A DNA stretch of 64,000 bases from Chitinophaga tropicalis (lineage in GTDB: Bacteria; Bacteroidota; Bacteroidia; Chitinophagales; Chitinophagaceae). The notes below the pieces were generated by a model. The model was not told the DNA's origin, did no database searches, and saw nothing but the letters and a program-made list of their open reading frames with translations. A program made the translations under genes and the position numbers. Of the stretch, positions 1-7,920 are shown piece by piece (positions within the stretch are counted from its first letter, which is position 1; each line of letters begins with the position of its first letter). The stretch lies in the NCBI RefSeq assembly GCF_009758205.1, contig NZ_WRXN01000001.1:496001-560000 (forward strand), in the 5' to 3' direction.

Positions 1-1
1 A

Positions 2-1153
2 AGAAAGAGGATACTGGGAGAAGCCCGCTTCCTGCGTGCATGGGCGCATTTCTATGCAGTGCGGTTGTGGGGCGATGTACCGCTGGTATTGACATCACAA
101 ACGCCTGATTCAGCCAACTTCTTTCCTTCGCGTACGCCGGTGGAAGAAGTATACAATGCAATAGTGAATGACCTTAAAGTAGCAGAAGAAGCAGGCCTTC
201 CCTGGATAGACGCATCCGGCAGGGTAGGTACTGCCGCCATCAAGGCACAGCTGGCAAAAGTATATCTTACCATGGCCGGATATCCGCTGAACAAAAGGGA
301 ATATTATCAGCTGGCAGCGGCCAAGGCCAAAGAAGTGATTGATTATGCCAATGCCAACCCAGGCAGCATTGATCTTTTTTCCAATTATGCCTCCCTTCAT
401 CAGCTCAGCCAGCGAAACAGGCTGGAGCATCTTTTTGAAGTACAGTACCTGGCAGATATAGAAGGTAATCCGTTACAATCTATTATGTTGCCCAACAACT
501 CCCTGGCAAAGAACATCTCTGCCTATGGCAGCGGTGTTGGCAGCTCCGTTCCCACCCAATCCTTCTACGATTCTTTCAAGAAGTATGAACCGGGCGATAA
601 ACGCACAGATGAACAACAGTTCTTCTTTACCAGTTATTATGTAAATGGCAATGGCGATCCGTTCCCACTGGGAGGGCCTTACATCTTCAAACATTTCGAT
701 GTGGCCGGGCACGGGGCGCCGGGTGTTACCGGTACCGGCAGGAGCGATCTGAATATTCCACAGATACGTTATGCAGAAGTATTGCTCATCTATGCAGAAG
801 CTCAGAACCAGGCAGAAGGCGGACCTGATGCCGTCGCTTATACAGGCCTGAACCGTATACGTGCAAGAGCAGGACTACCGGCGCTTGCTGGATTAAGTCA
901 GGCAGATTTTGAACTGGCAGTATGGCGGGAACGCTGGCATGAGTTCTGTTATGAAGGCATTACCTGGTTTGATATGGTAAGGCTCAAAAAGGTATATAAT
1001 GAAGATACCAATGGCTTTGATGAATTTGTAGGACATGTCAATAAGAATTCCAGCCAGACCTTACAGGAAAAGCATTTATTATTCCCGTTGCCTATACAGG
1101 AAATGAGAAATAATGAAAACCTGACGCCGCAGAACCCTGGTTACGGTTCATAA
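2..1153 (+). CDS. SusD/RagB-family nutrient-binding outer-membrane lipoprotein, 5' truncated
   Basis: SusD-type proteins are surface lipoproteins that bind glycans or other nutrients and lid a TonB-dependent SusC barrel. The frame is open from base 2; the first complete residues (RKRILGEARFLRAWAHFYAV) are the typical SusD segment before 'RLWGDVPLV', so the gene begins upstream of the window and the signal peptide and lipobox are missing. The C-terminus carries the usual SusD_RagB pattern: 'RYAEVLLIYAEAQNQAEG', 'LNRIRARAGLP', 'ERWHEFCYEGITWFDMVR' and a terminal 'LFPLPIQEMRNNENLTPQNPGY'. A susC partner is expected upstream but cannot be seen. It ends at a strong terminator. The substrate is not predictable from this fragment. 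Confidence 0.93.
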   Translation, partial: RKRILGEARFLRAWAHFYAVRLWGDVPLVLTSQTPDSANFFPSRTPVEEVYNAIVNDLKVAEEAGLPWIDASGRVGTAAIKAQLAKVYLTMAGYPLNKREYYQLAAAKAKEVIDYANANPGSIDLFSNYASLHQLSQRNRLEHLFEVQYLADIEGNPLQSIMLPNNSLAKNISAYGSGVGSSVPTQSFYDSFKKYEPGDKRTDEQQFFFTSYYVNGNGDPFPLGGPYIFKHFDVAGHGAPGVTGTGRSDLNIPQIRYAEVLLIYAEAQNQAEGGPDAVAYTGLNRIRARAGLPALAGLSQADFELAVWRERWHEFCYEGITWFDMVRLKKVYNEDTNGFDEFVGHVNKNSSQTLQEKHLLFPLPIQEMRNNENLTPQNPGYGS

Positions 1154-1154
1154 T

Positions 1155-1192
1155 AAAAAAGCGGTTTGGCTGTTGGCCAAACCGCTTTTTTA
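1155..1192. terminator. Bidirectional intrinsic terminator between susD and tmk
   Basis: A 10-bp GC-rich stem (GCGGTTTGGC at 1161-1170 with GCCAAACCGC at 1176-1185, 5-nt loop) is flanked by six A on the left and six T on the right. It can end both the + strand susD gene and the converging minus-strand kinase gene. Confidence 0.85.
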
Positions 1193-1207
1193 TTACCATT
1201 GATATGA

Positions 1208-1903
1208 TTATTTAATAATGCTCTCTATTCGCTGCACAATCACAGAATGAATGTCTTCTATAGACTTCATCCTGTTATCTTCAGTATAACAAACAATCTT
1301 CGTGATAGAAGTATCCGTATCTGCCAGTACTTCGTATTCCTCCTTTACTGCACGTTGCAGGGAAAAATCCTTCTCATGAATATCATCCTTCCCGTTCAGG
1401 TATTGTCTTTCTGCAACAGCCAGGCGTTTTGTAAGCGCTTTTTCAGTAAATGAAAAAGGCACGTCCAGGTATACGGAAAGATCTGGTTTAGGTATCTGGT
1501 TGTATTCATATTCAAACATGTTGATCCATTCACGCAGTTCTTTCTTCTCTGCTTCCGTATGCAGCTTGGCACACTGGAATGCTATGTTGGATAATACATA
1601 CCTGTCTACCAGTACAACATACCCGTCTTTCTGCCAGCTATTAATGGTGCCGGCAAATGCTTTCCTGTCTTCCGCAAAGAGCAAAGCTACCAGCTGGGGA
1701 TGAACACTCTTCACATCCCCGAATTCCCCCCGCAGGAATTTGGCTACGAGCTCCCCGAATACACCATCCTGGTGCCGGGGGAAATGTACGAACCGGGTTT
1801 CAATCCCCTGTTTATGAAAATACTCTTTCAGTAGTTCTATCTGGGTGGATTTTCCGGCCCCGTCCAATCCTTCAATAGCAATAAACCTGCTGTTATTATA
1901 CAT
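1208..1903 (-). CDS. tmk: Thymidylate kinase (dTMP kinase)
   Basis: Phosphorylates dTMP to dTDP for DNA synthesis in the cytoplasm. The 231-residue protein has the P-loop 'GLDGAGKST' (residues 12-20) directly after the first strand 'RFIAIE', a 'VDRYVLSN' DR(Y/H) motif near residues 99-106, and the thymidylate-kinase lid region in the C-terminal third. Length is slightly above the family norm (about 205-215). The sequence after the P-loop ('HFPRHQDGVFGELVAKFLRGEFG') resembles the divergent Bacteroidota/eukaryote-like TMP kinases more than E. coli Tmk. ATG start at 1903; the gene stands alone, with its own -7 element just upstream. A different deoxynucleoside-monophosphate kinase specificity is possible but less likely. 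Confidence 0.85.
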   Translation of the reverse strand: MYNNSRFIAIEGLDGAGKSTQIELLKEYFHKQGIETRFVHFPRHQDGVFGELVAKFLRGEFGDVKSVHPQLVALLFAEDRKAFAGTINSWQKDGYVVLVDRYVLSNIAFQCAKLHTEAEKKELREWINMFEYEYNQIPKPDLSVYLDVPFSFTEKALTKRLAVAERQYLNGKDDIHEKDFSLQRAVKEEYEVLADTDTSITKIVCYTEDNRMKSIEDIHSVIVQRIESIIK

Positions 1904-1925
1904 CTGTTTCTTTTATAAGTCCTGG

Positions 1926-1968
1926 CAAAGATAAAATACTATGCCACCATTTACTTACTAAAAGTAAG
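1926..1968 (-). promoter_or_regulatory. Predicted tmk promoter with inverted repeat
   Basis: On the minus strand TATCTTTG (complement of 1926-1933) matches the Bacteroidota -7 consensus TAnnTTTG, about 22 nt before the tmk ATG. No good -33 TTG is seen. A perfect 6-bp inverted repeat (CTTACT AAA AGTAAG, 1954-1968) lies about 20 bp upstream of the -7 element, where an operator could sit. Confidence 0.45.
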
Positions 1969-1998
1969 GTAATGTAATTGAGTGACCAACAGGTAGTT

Positions 1999-2430
1999 TT
2001 ATCTTATCAGCTTTGCAGAAATGATCTTATAAGCCCTCAGGTATTTATTCAGCCTCGGTACATCTTTTTCTGTTACTTCAGGAATACGGCGTACATCCAT
2101 ATTATCTGTCAGGTCATGCAGTTTTACAGCGCATGACAAAGGATTTTGCAATGTGCGTTGTATGAAATGATCATAATCCTCGTCTTCTGAAAGTTTGGTC
2201 ACACCTCGTAGTGCATCCAGTATAAGAGGAGAAAATCCCTCTGCTTCCAGCTTTTCAAAAGTCCAGTCTGTATCTTCCACTACGTCATGTAGTACGCCGC
2301 AGATCTTTTCTTCTTCTGTAATACCCATGTTCATTACTCTCATAACATGGCCTATATAGGGGGCGCCGTATTTATCTTTCTGCCCATGATGAGCAGCCAC
2401 GGCTATTTCAATGGCTCTTTCCAGTGTCAT
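1999..2430 (-). CDS. Small HD-domain phosphohydrolase (SpoT/MESH1-like hydrolase domain only)
   Basis: A 143-residue stand-alone HD domain of the RelA/SpoT hydrolase type. Metal-binding residues are visible: H28 in 'GHVMRVM', H48-D49 in 'VLHDVVEDT' and D106 in 'KLHDLTDN'; the 'ED' after the HD motif is the catalytic pair of ppGpp hydrolases. There is no synthetase, TGS or ACT domain, so if it acts on alarmones it would be a small alarmone hydrolase degrading (p)ppGpp, but HD proteins of this size also act on other nucleotides. It stands alone between tmk and the M1 peptidase gene, both on the same strand with gaps of about 95 and 35 bp. Function beyond HD hydrolase is inference. Confidence 0.8.
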   Translation of the reverse strand: MTLERAIEIAVAAHHGQKDKYGAPYIGHVMRVMNMGITEEEKICGVLHDVVEDTDWTFEKLEAEGFSPLILDALRGVTKLSEDEDYDHFIQRTLQNPLSCAVKLHDLTDNMDVRRIPEVTEKDVPRLNKYLRAYKIISAKLIR

Positions 2431-2465
2431 ATCAGTCGTTTCTGTATATAAAGATAGGAATAGAC

Positions 2466-5321
2466 CTATTCCACCTCCTCTGTTTCTATATAAAAATGTT
2501 CTTCATCTACTTCAAAGTTATCTGCCGCCACATTTTTCAGGACGGTCGTCTTCCATTCCGTGGATGGATAAATAACCCTGAACTTATCTGCCGCAACCGC
2601 TACTTTCACCGGCATAATAAATCCTTCTGCATCAGCCCGCCAGCGGTATTTAAGCACCAGGTCATGTCCCTGCTCCTTTATGGAATACTGCAGTTTGGGT
2701 ATAGCTGTATAATTCAGGTACTGATCAAAAAAATAACGGTAGTCCTTCCCTGTATGTTGGTTAATATAACCGATCAGCTCAGCAGCACTGAGAGTCTGAT
2801 AGCAAAAGTGTTGTTGTATGCCTTTTAACAATCCAAACCACAGGGTATCATTATCTATGACATGGCGGAGGGTGTTCAGCATCAGACTACCTTTTGTATA
2901 CATATCGCCTATGTCATAAAAAATATGATTTACATTGTATACGCCAGTAACCGGTTCTGTATTTTTTACCTGCTCTTTCTGTGCATTCAGAAATTGCCCG
3001 GCTTCCTCCTTTCCGTACTTATCTTCAATAAACATGGCTTCTGCGTATGTGGCAAAGGCCTCGTGCATCCACATATCTGCTATGTCCTTACAGGTAATGG
3101 CATTTCCCCACCACTCATGTGCTGTTTCATGCCATAAGAGGGGATTATTATCGGGCGGAACGTCCTGCTTTATTCTTCCTATACATACACCGCTCTGATG
3201 TTCCATTGGGTATAAGCTTTCCACCAGCATCAATCCGTCCTGTTTAAATGGGTAAGGACCGAAATATTTTTCAAAACAGGCCAGCATAGGCTTTACCGGT
3301 TCGAATACTGTTTTGGCCCGCTCAAGGTTATAAGGCATTACATAATAATCTATCTTCAGGCCATTATAATTGTCGGTATAATGGGCATATTTCCCGATAC
3401 TGAAAGTAGCATTGTAATTATTGACAGGATAGCTTATCCTCCATTCATAACGGGTCTTATTACCGGCTACCGGTACTTTACGTAATAACTGCCCGTTAGA
3501 GATTTCAGTAAATTCTTCCGGTACGGTAATACGGATCATCATACTGTCTGGCTCGTCCGATAAATGATCCTTACAGGGCCACCACAGACTGGCGCCGGAA
3601 CCCTGGCAGACAACCTGCGCCCAGGGATTTCCCAGATCGTCCTTATCCCATAATACTCCCCCTTTCATGGGTACTTTCCGGTCCGGCACCTGTGGTATTC
3701 CTTCATAAAAAACTGTTATTTCCTGCTCGCTTCCGGCAGGTTGCATTCCGGGAAAGTGAACAAACACGGCATTTGCCTCCCGCTGCCAGTTAAGAGACGT
3801 TCCGTTAAACAGTATCTTCTCTATTTTCATGTTTGCATACAGGTCTATTTGCATCACATCAAATGGTAAAGTGACCTTAAAACGGATCTTATTACTGCCC
3901 TTAATAGCATGGCCGGTCATATCCACATCTGCATCAAGGTCATAGAAAGTAACATCATAACAGGAGCGGAGAGGGGAGAGGTAGCCTCTCAGGGTATCCG
4001 CATGAGTAAAACCATTCTTCCTGTTGGAAACCCGTTCTGCCGGCGCAGCTTTACTTACAGGTTCGGTCTTTCTTAAGGAATCCGGTAATGCCGGCTGCAG
4101 AATATTATAGTTCTCCCAGAATGCCGCGTCATAATTACTTCCTATCTGGGATGAGATAGTTCCCCTGCTATCGCTGACCCCTGTAGTAAAACGTTGTACA
4201 CTGTCTTTACTCACATCAGTGATCAGCAGCGTGAAATCCGCTTTCCAGGGCATATCTGTAATTCCTCTTTTCTTACTATTAACAATAATATCCCAATTAC
4301 GCTGTACAGTATTGAGGTAATATTTGTCTTTGTATTTTTTATAGGATACTACTCCTGCAATATGAGTAAAATCGAAGGTGGCCTTAATGACCTTAGACAT
4401 TATAGTATACCTGAGCCCTCCTTTTCCATGATGGTTTAAATACCTGGTACCTGCCGGTGATGTGGCATACTCACATCGTACAATTGCCAGGCTTGCTTCG
4501 TCTATGAATAACGTTGCGTTTACAAATCCTTTCCTGTTATTCACTTTAGGTCTTATGGACAGGACCAGCAGTTTCCGGTTATCATCAACAACAGGGTTCT
4601 GAAGACTGTATGTATAATACCGGAAATTGCGGGGGTTAAGAAATGTGGTCTTTGCATCTGTATACTTGGCAATATCGTCCAGCAACGCACTGTAAGCTGT
4701 ATTTGTAATACCTGTAAGCCATCCATAAAGTTGCGGGTCTTTAGACAGGTCTACTTTTTTCCTCCTTCCTTTGATGATCCGGAGTTGATCATTGTTATTC
4801 TTTTCATGATGGAAAGTCTTATAAATATCAAGAATGGATTCATTAAAATTAAGTGTGTCTTTACCCAGTTGTATATTTTCCCTGTAAAAGGCTGTTAACC
4901 TTGCATCTGAGGTATCATAATTTTCCGGGATCTTTTTTATTGCAGCTTTTAATATCTCCAGGGCATTGGGAGCCGACACAGACACTACCGGCAGGTCAAT
5001 GATGGCCGGATGCAACTTAATATTTAGCTCCTGCACACCGGCAGCATGCATATCCAACGCTAATGGTTTATACCCGATACAGGATATTAATACAGAATCT
5101 GTAGTCTGAATACCTTTAATATTATAAACAAAGAACCCCATCGCATTGGAGACGGTGCCCGAACTGCCTTTTTTCAACTGGATATTGGCATAGGCAACCG
5201 GCTTTCCGGTTGTGGCATCAGTGATCTTTCCTGATATTGTGGTAAATGACTGCTGACAATTCCCTGGGGTATAAAAACGCAGGAGTAATATTAATGTGAA
5301 TATCGGCAAACAGAACTTCAT
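2466..5321 (-). CDS. Secreted M1-family metallopeptidase with N-terminal carboxypeptidase-regulatory-like domain
   Basis: Predicted zinc aminopeptidase exported from the cytoplasm (951 residues). The chosen start (ATG at 5321) gives a clean signal peptide, MKFCLPIFTLILLL; an upstream in-frame ATG at 5372 would overlap a palindromic site and bury that signal. After the signal come a CarboxypepD_reg-like beta domain ('GKITDATTGKPVAYANIQL'), a roughly 300-residue region like the one following that domain in other Bacteroidota surface proteins ('DARLTAFYRENI...'), then the M1 fold from about residue 440. Zinc site: H731-E732-x-x-H735 in 'WHETAHEWWGN' with third ligand E754 ('MHEAFATYAEA'); the GAMEN-equivalent is 'YPMEHQSG'. 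Ends 'IETEEVE'. A usual M1 enzyme lacks the first 400 residues, so this is a domain fusion. It lies downstream of, and on the same strand as, an AraC-type regulator gene. Confidence 0.87.
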   Translation of the reverse strand: MKFCLPIFTLILLLRFYTPGNCQQSFTTISGKITDATTGKPVAYANIQLKKGSSGTVSNAMGFFVYNIKGIQTTDSVLISCIGYKPLALDMHAAGVQELNIKLHPAIIDLPVVSVSAPNALEILKAAIKKIPENYDTSDARLTAFYRENIQLGKDTLNFNESILDIYKTFHHEKNNNDQLRIIKGRRKKVDLSKDPQLYGWLTGITNTAYSALLDDIAKYTDAKTTFLNPRNFRYYTYSLQNPVVDDNRKLLVLSIRPKVNNRKGFVNATLFIDEASLAIVRCEYATSPAGTRYLNHHGKGGLRYTIMSKVIKATFDFTHIAGVVSYKKYKDKYYLNTVQRNWDIIVNSKKRGITDMPWKADFTLLITDVSKDSVQRFTTGVSDSRGTISSQIGSNYDAAFWENYNILQPALPDSLRKTEPVSKAAPAERVSNRKNGFTHADTLRGYLSPLRSCYDVTFYDLDADVDMTGHAIKGSNKIRFKVTLPFDVMQIDLYANMKIEKILFNGTSLNWQREANAVFVHFPGMQPAGSEQEITVFYEGIPQVPDRKVPMKGGVLWDKDDLGNPWAQVVCQGSGASLWWPCKDHLSDEPDSMMIRITVPEEFTEISNGQLLRKVPVAGNKTRYEWRISYPVNNYNATFSIGKYAHYTDNYNGLKIDYYVMPYNLERAKTVFEPVKPMLACFEKYFGPYPFKQDGLMLVESLYPMEHQSGVCIGRIKQDVPPDNNPLLWHETAHEWWGNAITCKDIADMWMHEAFATYAEAMFIEDKYGKEEAGQFLNAQKEQVKNTEPVTGVYNVNHIFYDIGDMYTKGSLMLNTLRHVIDNDTLWFGLLKGIQQHFCYQTLSAAELIGYINQHTGKDYRYFFDQYLNYTAIPKLQYSIKEQGHDLVLKYRWRADAEGFIMPVKVAVAADKFRVIYPSTEWKTTVLKNVAADNFEVDEEHFYIETEEVE

Positions 5322-5367
5322 GGATTTTTTTAACTGCAAACCACGTTCTTCTGTTCCGTTGTATCTA

Positions 5368-5385
5368 CTCAAATCCGGATTTGAG
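5368..5385. promoter_or_regulatory. Perfect 18-bp palindrome upstream of the M1 peptidase gene
   Basis: CTCAAATCCGGATTTGAG reads identically on both strands and sits 46 bp upstream of the chosen M1 start, in the gap after the AraC-type regulator gene. No T-run follows it on either strand, so it is more likely an operator or RNA hairpin than a terminator. Confidence 0.45.
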
Positions 5386-5400
5386 CAGTATTAAACAGGC

Positions 5401-6543
5401 TCATTCTGAGTCAATTACCCGTTTTTTCTGTTGACTGCTGATATACTCCCGTGGCGAGATGCCCATTGTATTTTTGAACACCCGCTGAAAAGTAGGCAGT
5501 GAATTAAACCCGGATTCCAGGGCCAGTCCCATAATAGTAAGATGGTCAAACCGGGAATCTGCTGTCTTCTCTTTAAATGTTTCAATTCGGTATCCGTTTA
5601 CAAAGTCGTTGAAACTTTTCTGTAGATGCTGGTTCAATACTGAAGAGATAGTTTTCTGTGGCAGCCCTGTATGTTGTGACATTAATGCCAGGTTCAGGGC
5701 AGGGTCCAGGTAAAGTTTATCTTCTTTCATTGCTTTTTCCAGCAGGGGCAAGGCCGTTGTGATCACATCTGCAGAAATGGGTGTTGTCTTGACAGCAGGC
5801 ATTTCTTCGCGTGCCGGCATGAGAAGCCCTTTTATGCCAAGATAGTAGATCAGGATAACCAGGGGTATATATACCGGGTACCAGTCTACGGTATTCAGTA
5901 CCCAGTCTGTCAGCTGCGGGATCACATATGGCACCAGGTAAATAAACCAGATAGCCTGAAAAATGAGAAATACCCTGACAAACTGGTGCAGCCATTTCAG
6001 ATAGCTTTCCTGCCGTATCTTTACTTTGGTCAGATAACGGGATGCCATCCACAGGTAAATAGTTACAGACAACCAGCGGGGAATATCCGCATATACATTA
6101 TATGTATCAATAAACATTCCCCAGGGCCCGGGCCTGTTTTTAAGGGTTCCGGTCAGTATACCTGTTATAAATACTACTGCAGCTAATTGAGATCCTATAT
6201 CAATAATGACGGGATAGAAATGCCAGCGTTCTTTCTTAGTGAGCCTGAATTCTGGTGATGATACACTCTTCACATAAAAATATAACAGCGGTCCGAATGG
6301 CATGACAATGACCAGTGGGATAAGGTTCAGATTCAGAACAGCCCTGATAATAGATGTGCGAGAGATCCAGGTAGCTCCATACAGGTACAGGTTAAGGCAT
6401 GCCAGGGTCATTAACAGGATCAGCACTGCCAGTATCTTATTTTGACGAATGTTAACCTTCGAAAAGAAAAGCATGCCGCATACGATAAACCCCTGTAAGG
6501 TGCCTAGCAAAAGAAGGGTATTGAAAATTCCGGCGAAAGTCAT
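5401..6543 (-). CDS. Membrane-anchored AraC-family transcriptional regulator
   Basis: A 380-residue protein with about seven hydrophobic segments in the first 240 residues (e.g. 'IFNTLLLLGTLQGFIVCGMLFF', 'VTIYLWMA', 'YIPLVILIYYLGI') followed by a cytoplasmic AraC DNA-binding domain of two helix-turn-helix units: 'LNLALMSQHTGLPQKTISSVLNQ' and 'LTIMGLALESGFNSLPTFQRVF', ending with the signature 'GISPREYISS'. This architecture (7TM sensor fused to AraC HTH) is common in Bacteroidota and is thought to couple an envelope signal to transcription. The M1 peptidase gene follows after 80 bp on the same strand, with a palindrome in the gap, making it a plausible target. The ligand is unknown. ATG at 6543. 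Confidence 0.87.
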   Translation of the reverse strand: MTFAGIFNTLLLLGTLQGFIVCGMLFFSKVNIRQNKILAVLILLMTLACLNLYLYGATWISRTSIIRAVLNLNLIPLVIVMPFGPLLYFYVKSVSSPEFRLTKKERWHFYPVIIDIGSQLAAVVFITGILTGTLKNRPGPWGMFIDTYNVYADIPRWLSVTIYLWMASRYLTKVKIRQESYLKWLHQFVRVFLIFQAIWFIYLVPYVIPQLTDWVLNTVDWYPVYIPLVILIYYLGIKGLLMPAREEMPAVKTTPISADVITTALPLLEKAMKEDKLYLDPALNLALMSQHTGLPQKTISSVLNQHLQKSFNDFVNGYRIETFKEKTADSRFDHLTIMGLALESGFNSLPTFQRVFKNTMGISPREYISSQQKKRVIDSE

Positions 6544-6570
6544 TGGGTTGGAGCTGTGGAACTAAGTTAT

Positions 6571-6600
6571 AAAAAAAAGCGCCGGAAATCCAGCGCTTTT
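6571..6600 (-). terminator. Intrinsic terminator of the tRNA gene
   Basis: Read on the minus strand, a 7-bp stem (GCGCTGG / CCGGCGC, one G-U pair) with an ATTT loop is followed by eight T. It lies immediately downstream of the tRNA and ends its transcript before the AraC regulator gene. Confidence 0.8.
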
Positions 6601-6603
6601 CTG

Positions 6604-6677
6604 TGGTCCCACCAGGGCATGATCCTGGGACCCCCTGATTATGAGTCAGGTGCTCTAACCAACTGAGCTATAGGACC
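6604..6677 (-). tRNA. tRNA with CAT anticodon (Met, or Ile2 if modified to lysidine)
   Basis: A full cloverleaf folds from the minus strand in 74 nt: acceptor GGTCCTA/TGGGACC (one U-G pair), D-arm GCTC/GAGC with the AGTTGGTTA loop, anticodon arm CCTGA/TCAGG with loop CTCATAA (anticodon CAT), a five-base variable loop GGGTC and T-arm CCAGG/CCTGG. The discriminator base is A and CCA is not encoded. The T-loop is ATCATGC rather than TTCRANY, so both partners of the usual T54-A58 pair are changed. The initiator hallmarks (mismatched first pair, three G-C pairs at the base of the anticodon stem) are absent. CAT tRNAs for elongator Met and Ile2 cannot be separated by eye. Confidence 0.9.
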
Positions 6678-6735
6678 TGTTCTTTGCAGAACAAAATATT
6701 ATGAAACTTTCTCGTGGGTTCCCTTTCGGGGAGGG

Positions 6736-6768
6736 CAAAATTAATTATTTTTTATTCAATAAACCAAA
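6736..6768 (-). promoter_or_regulatory. Predicted tRNA promoter
   Basis: On the minus strand TTTG (complement of 6765-6768), a 21-bp spacer and TAATTTTG (complement of 6736-6743) fit the Bacteroidota -33/-7 pattern. It would start transcription about 50 nt before the mature tRNA 5' end, leaving a leader that holds a small CCC/GGG hairpin. Confidence 0.5.
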
Positions 6769-6791
6769 ATCATTGTAGAATTTTTATTTCT

Positions 6792-6923
6792 CTATTTTTT
6801 TAGGACCAGTTCATGCTGTTTTTGTAACACTGATATCTGCTCCTGCTGTGATCTGAGCTGTTTCTGTTGATCAATCAAATATAAAGTGAGTTCCTTCACT
6901 TTCTACAGCAGTTGTTTATTCAC
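6792..6923 (-). pseudogene. Decayed C-terminal coiled-coil fragment with an in-frame stop
   Basis: Read from GTG at 6923 the minus strand gives 'VNKQLL', a TAG at 6903-6905, then in the same frame 'KVKELTLYLIDQQKQLRSQQ' and a Gln/Leu-rich tail ending in a TAG at 6792-6794. The pattern 'LLxKVEELTLYxIxQQKxI' is the usual C-terminal coiled coil of Bacteroidota tail-fibre-like or intramolecular-chaperone surface proteins, so this looks like the last piece of a lost gene. That family recognition is from memory. The rest of the 420-bp gap between the AraC regulator and the HAD gene holds the tRNA, its promoter and AT-rich sequence. Confidence 0.35.
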
Positions 6924-6947
6924 TTTATGATTAAAAAAATCCTGCCA

Positions 6948-6955
6948 TACCTTTG
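6948..6955 (+). promoter_or_regulatory. Predicted -7 element of the HAD phosphatase gene
   Basis: TACCTTTG matches TAnnTTTG and ends 7 bp before the ATG at 6963. It lies inside the longer open frame that begins at 6912, which supports the downstream ATG as the true start. No clear -33 TTG is seen. Confidence 0.4.
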
Positions 6956-6962
6956 CACCACT

Positions 6963-7577
6963 ATGAAAGGCATTAAGAACATCATTTTTGACCTGGGCGG
7001 GGTTATTATTAATATCAATTACCAGCTTACCTATAAAGCTTTTGAAGACCTGGGGGTGAAAGATTTCACTTCCTTATATAATCAGTTTACGGTTTCCAGC
7101 CTGTTTGGCGACCTGGAGATCGGTAAAATAGGAAAGGCTGATTTCCTGGAGGCCATGCTGCAACACACCCCGGCAGGTACAACCCATCAGCAGATTACAG
7201 ATGCCTGGAATGCCATGCTGCTTGATTTTCCGCTTCGCAATCTGCAGATATTGCAGCAACTGCGTCAGCATTACAACCTGTACCTGTTAAGTAATACCAA
7301 TATTATCCACCTGGAAGCCTTTAATAAAATATTACAGGACAGCAGAGGTATCCCTTCTCTTGCTGCATTTTTTGACAAAGCATATTATTCTCATGAAATA
7401 GGTTTGCGGAAACCGGAGAAAGAGGCGTATCAGTTTGTACTGGACGAGAATGGGTTAGAGCCGGCAGAAACCCTGTTCATAGATGACACCCTGCCTAATG
7501 TTGAGGGAGCAAAGGTTACAGGTATACAAACAATTCACCTGTTACCTCCAAAAAAACTGTCTGATATTTTCAGGTAG
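6963..7577 (+). CDS. HAD-superfamily phosphatase (YihX-like)
   Basis: Cytoplasmic haloacid-dehalogenase-type hydrolase of 204 residues, probably a sugar-phosphate or nucleotide phosphatase. Motif I 'FDLGGVI' sits near residue 8 (the second Asp is Gly, as in the YihX group), motif II is 'LLSNTN', motif III lysine is in 'GLRKPEKEAYQ', and motif IV is 'TLFIDDTLPNVEGA'. The helical cap lies between motifs I and II. I take ATG at 6963 because the frame upstream of it contains a -7 promoter element and gives an untypical hydrophobic extension. It converges on the DUF4834 gene with only 4 bp between stops. Substrate unknown. Confidence 0.87.
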   Translation: MKGIKNIIFDLGGVIININYQLTYKAFEDLGVKDFTSLYNQFTVSSLFGDLEIGKIGKADFLEAMLQHTPAGTTHQQITDAWNAMLLDFPLRNLQILQQLRQHYNLYLLSNTNIIHLEAFNKILQDSRGIPSLAAFFDKAYYSHEIGLRKPEKEAYQFVLDENGLEPAETLFIDDTLPNVEGAKVTGIQTIHLLPPKKLSDIFR

Positions 7578-7581
7578 GTTA

Positions 7582-7830
7582 TTATTTGATCTCTTCAAAG
7601 TCCAGGTAATCTCCTTTATCTACTTTTTTATTGGCAGTACGCTGTTCTTCTGCATGAGCAGCTTGTTGCTGCGCCTGCTGCTGTTGCTGGAACTGCTGCC
7701 GCATGTGTTCCTGGATATCGCTCATCTGACGGCGTACCTGTTTTGTTGACTGGTAAACCGGTATTATGAAGTTAAATACCAGTTTGTATAGTAGCCAGAG
7801 TACAAAAAACAGTATAAGGTATCTTATCAT
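7582..7830 (-). CDS. DUF4834 family small membrane protein
   Basis: An 82-residue protein: one N-terminal transmembrane helix ('MIRYLILFFVLWLLYKLVFNFII'), then a Gln/Ala-rich predicted coiled coil ('MRQQFQQQQQAQQQAAHA') and an acidic tail ending 'KGDYLDFEEIK'. That tail, with the G-DY-DFEE-IK pattern, is characteristic of the Bacteroidota DUF4834 family, whose function is unknown. I start at ATG 7830; a GTG two codons earlier (7836) is also possible. It converges with the HAD gene and shares no obvious terminator. Confidence 0.75.
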   Translation of the reverse strand: MIRYLILFFVLWLLYKLVFNFIIPVYQSTKQVRRQMSDIQEHMRQQFQQQQQAQQQAAHAEEQRTANKKVDKGDYLDFEEIK

Positions 7831-7920
7831 ACGCACAAATTTAGCAGTTAATCTGCTTCGCGGACGGCTAAAGACGGTTCTTTAAGTTTTCTTTAACAGC
7901 CCGCGAAGCAACCAGGCCAA

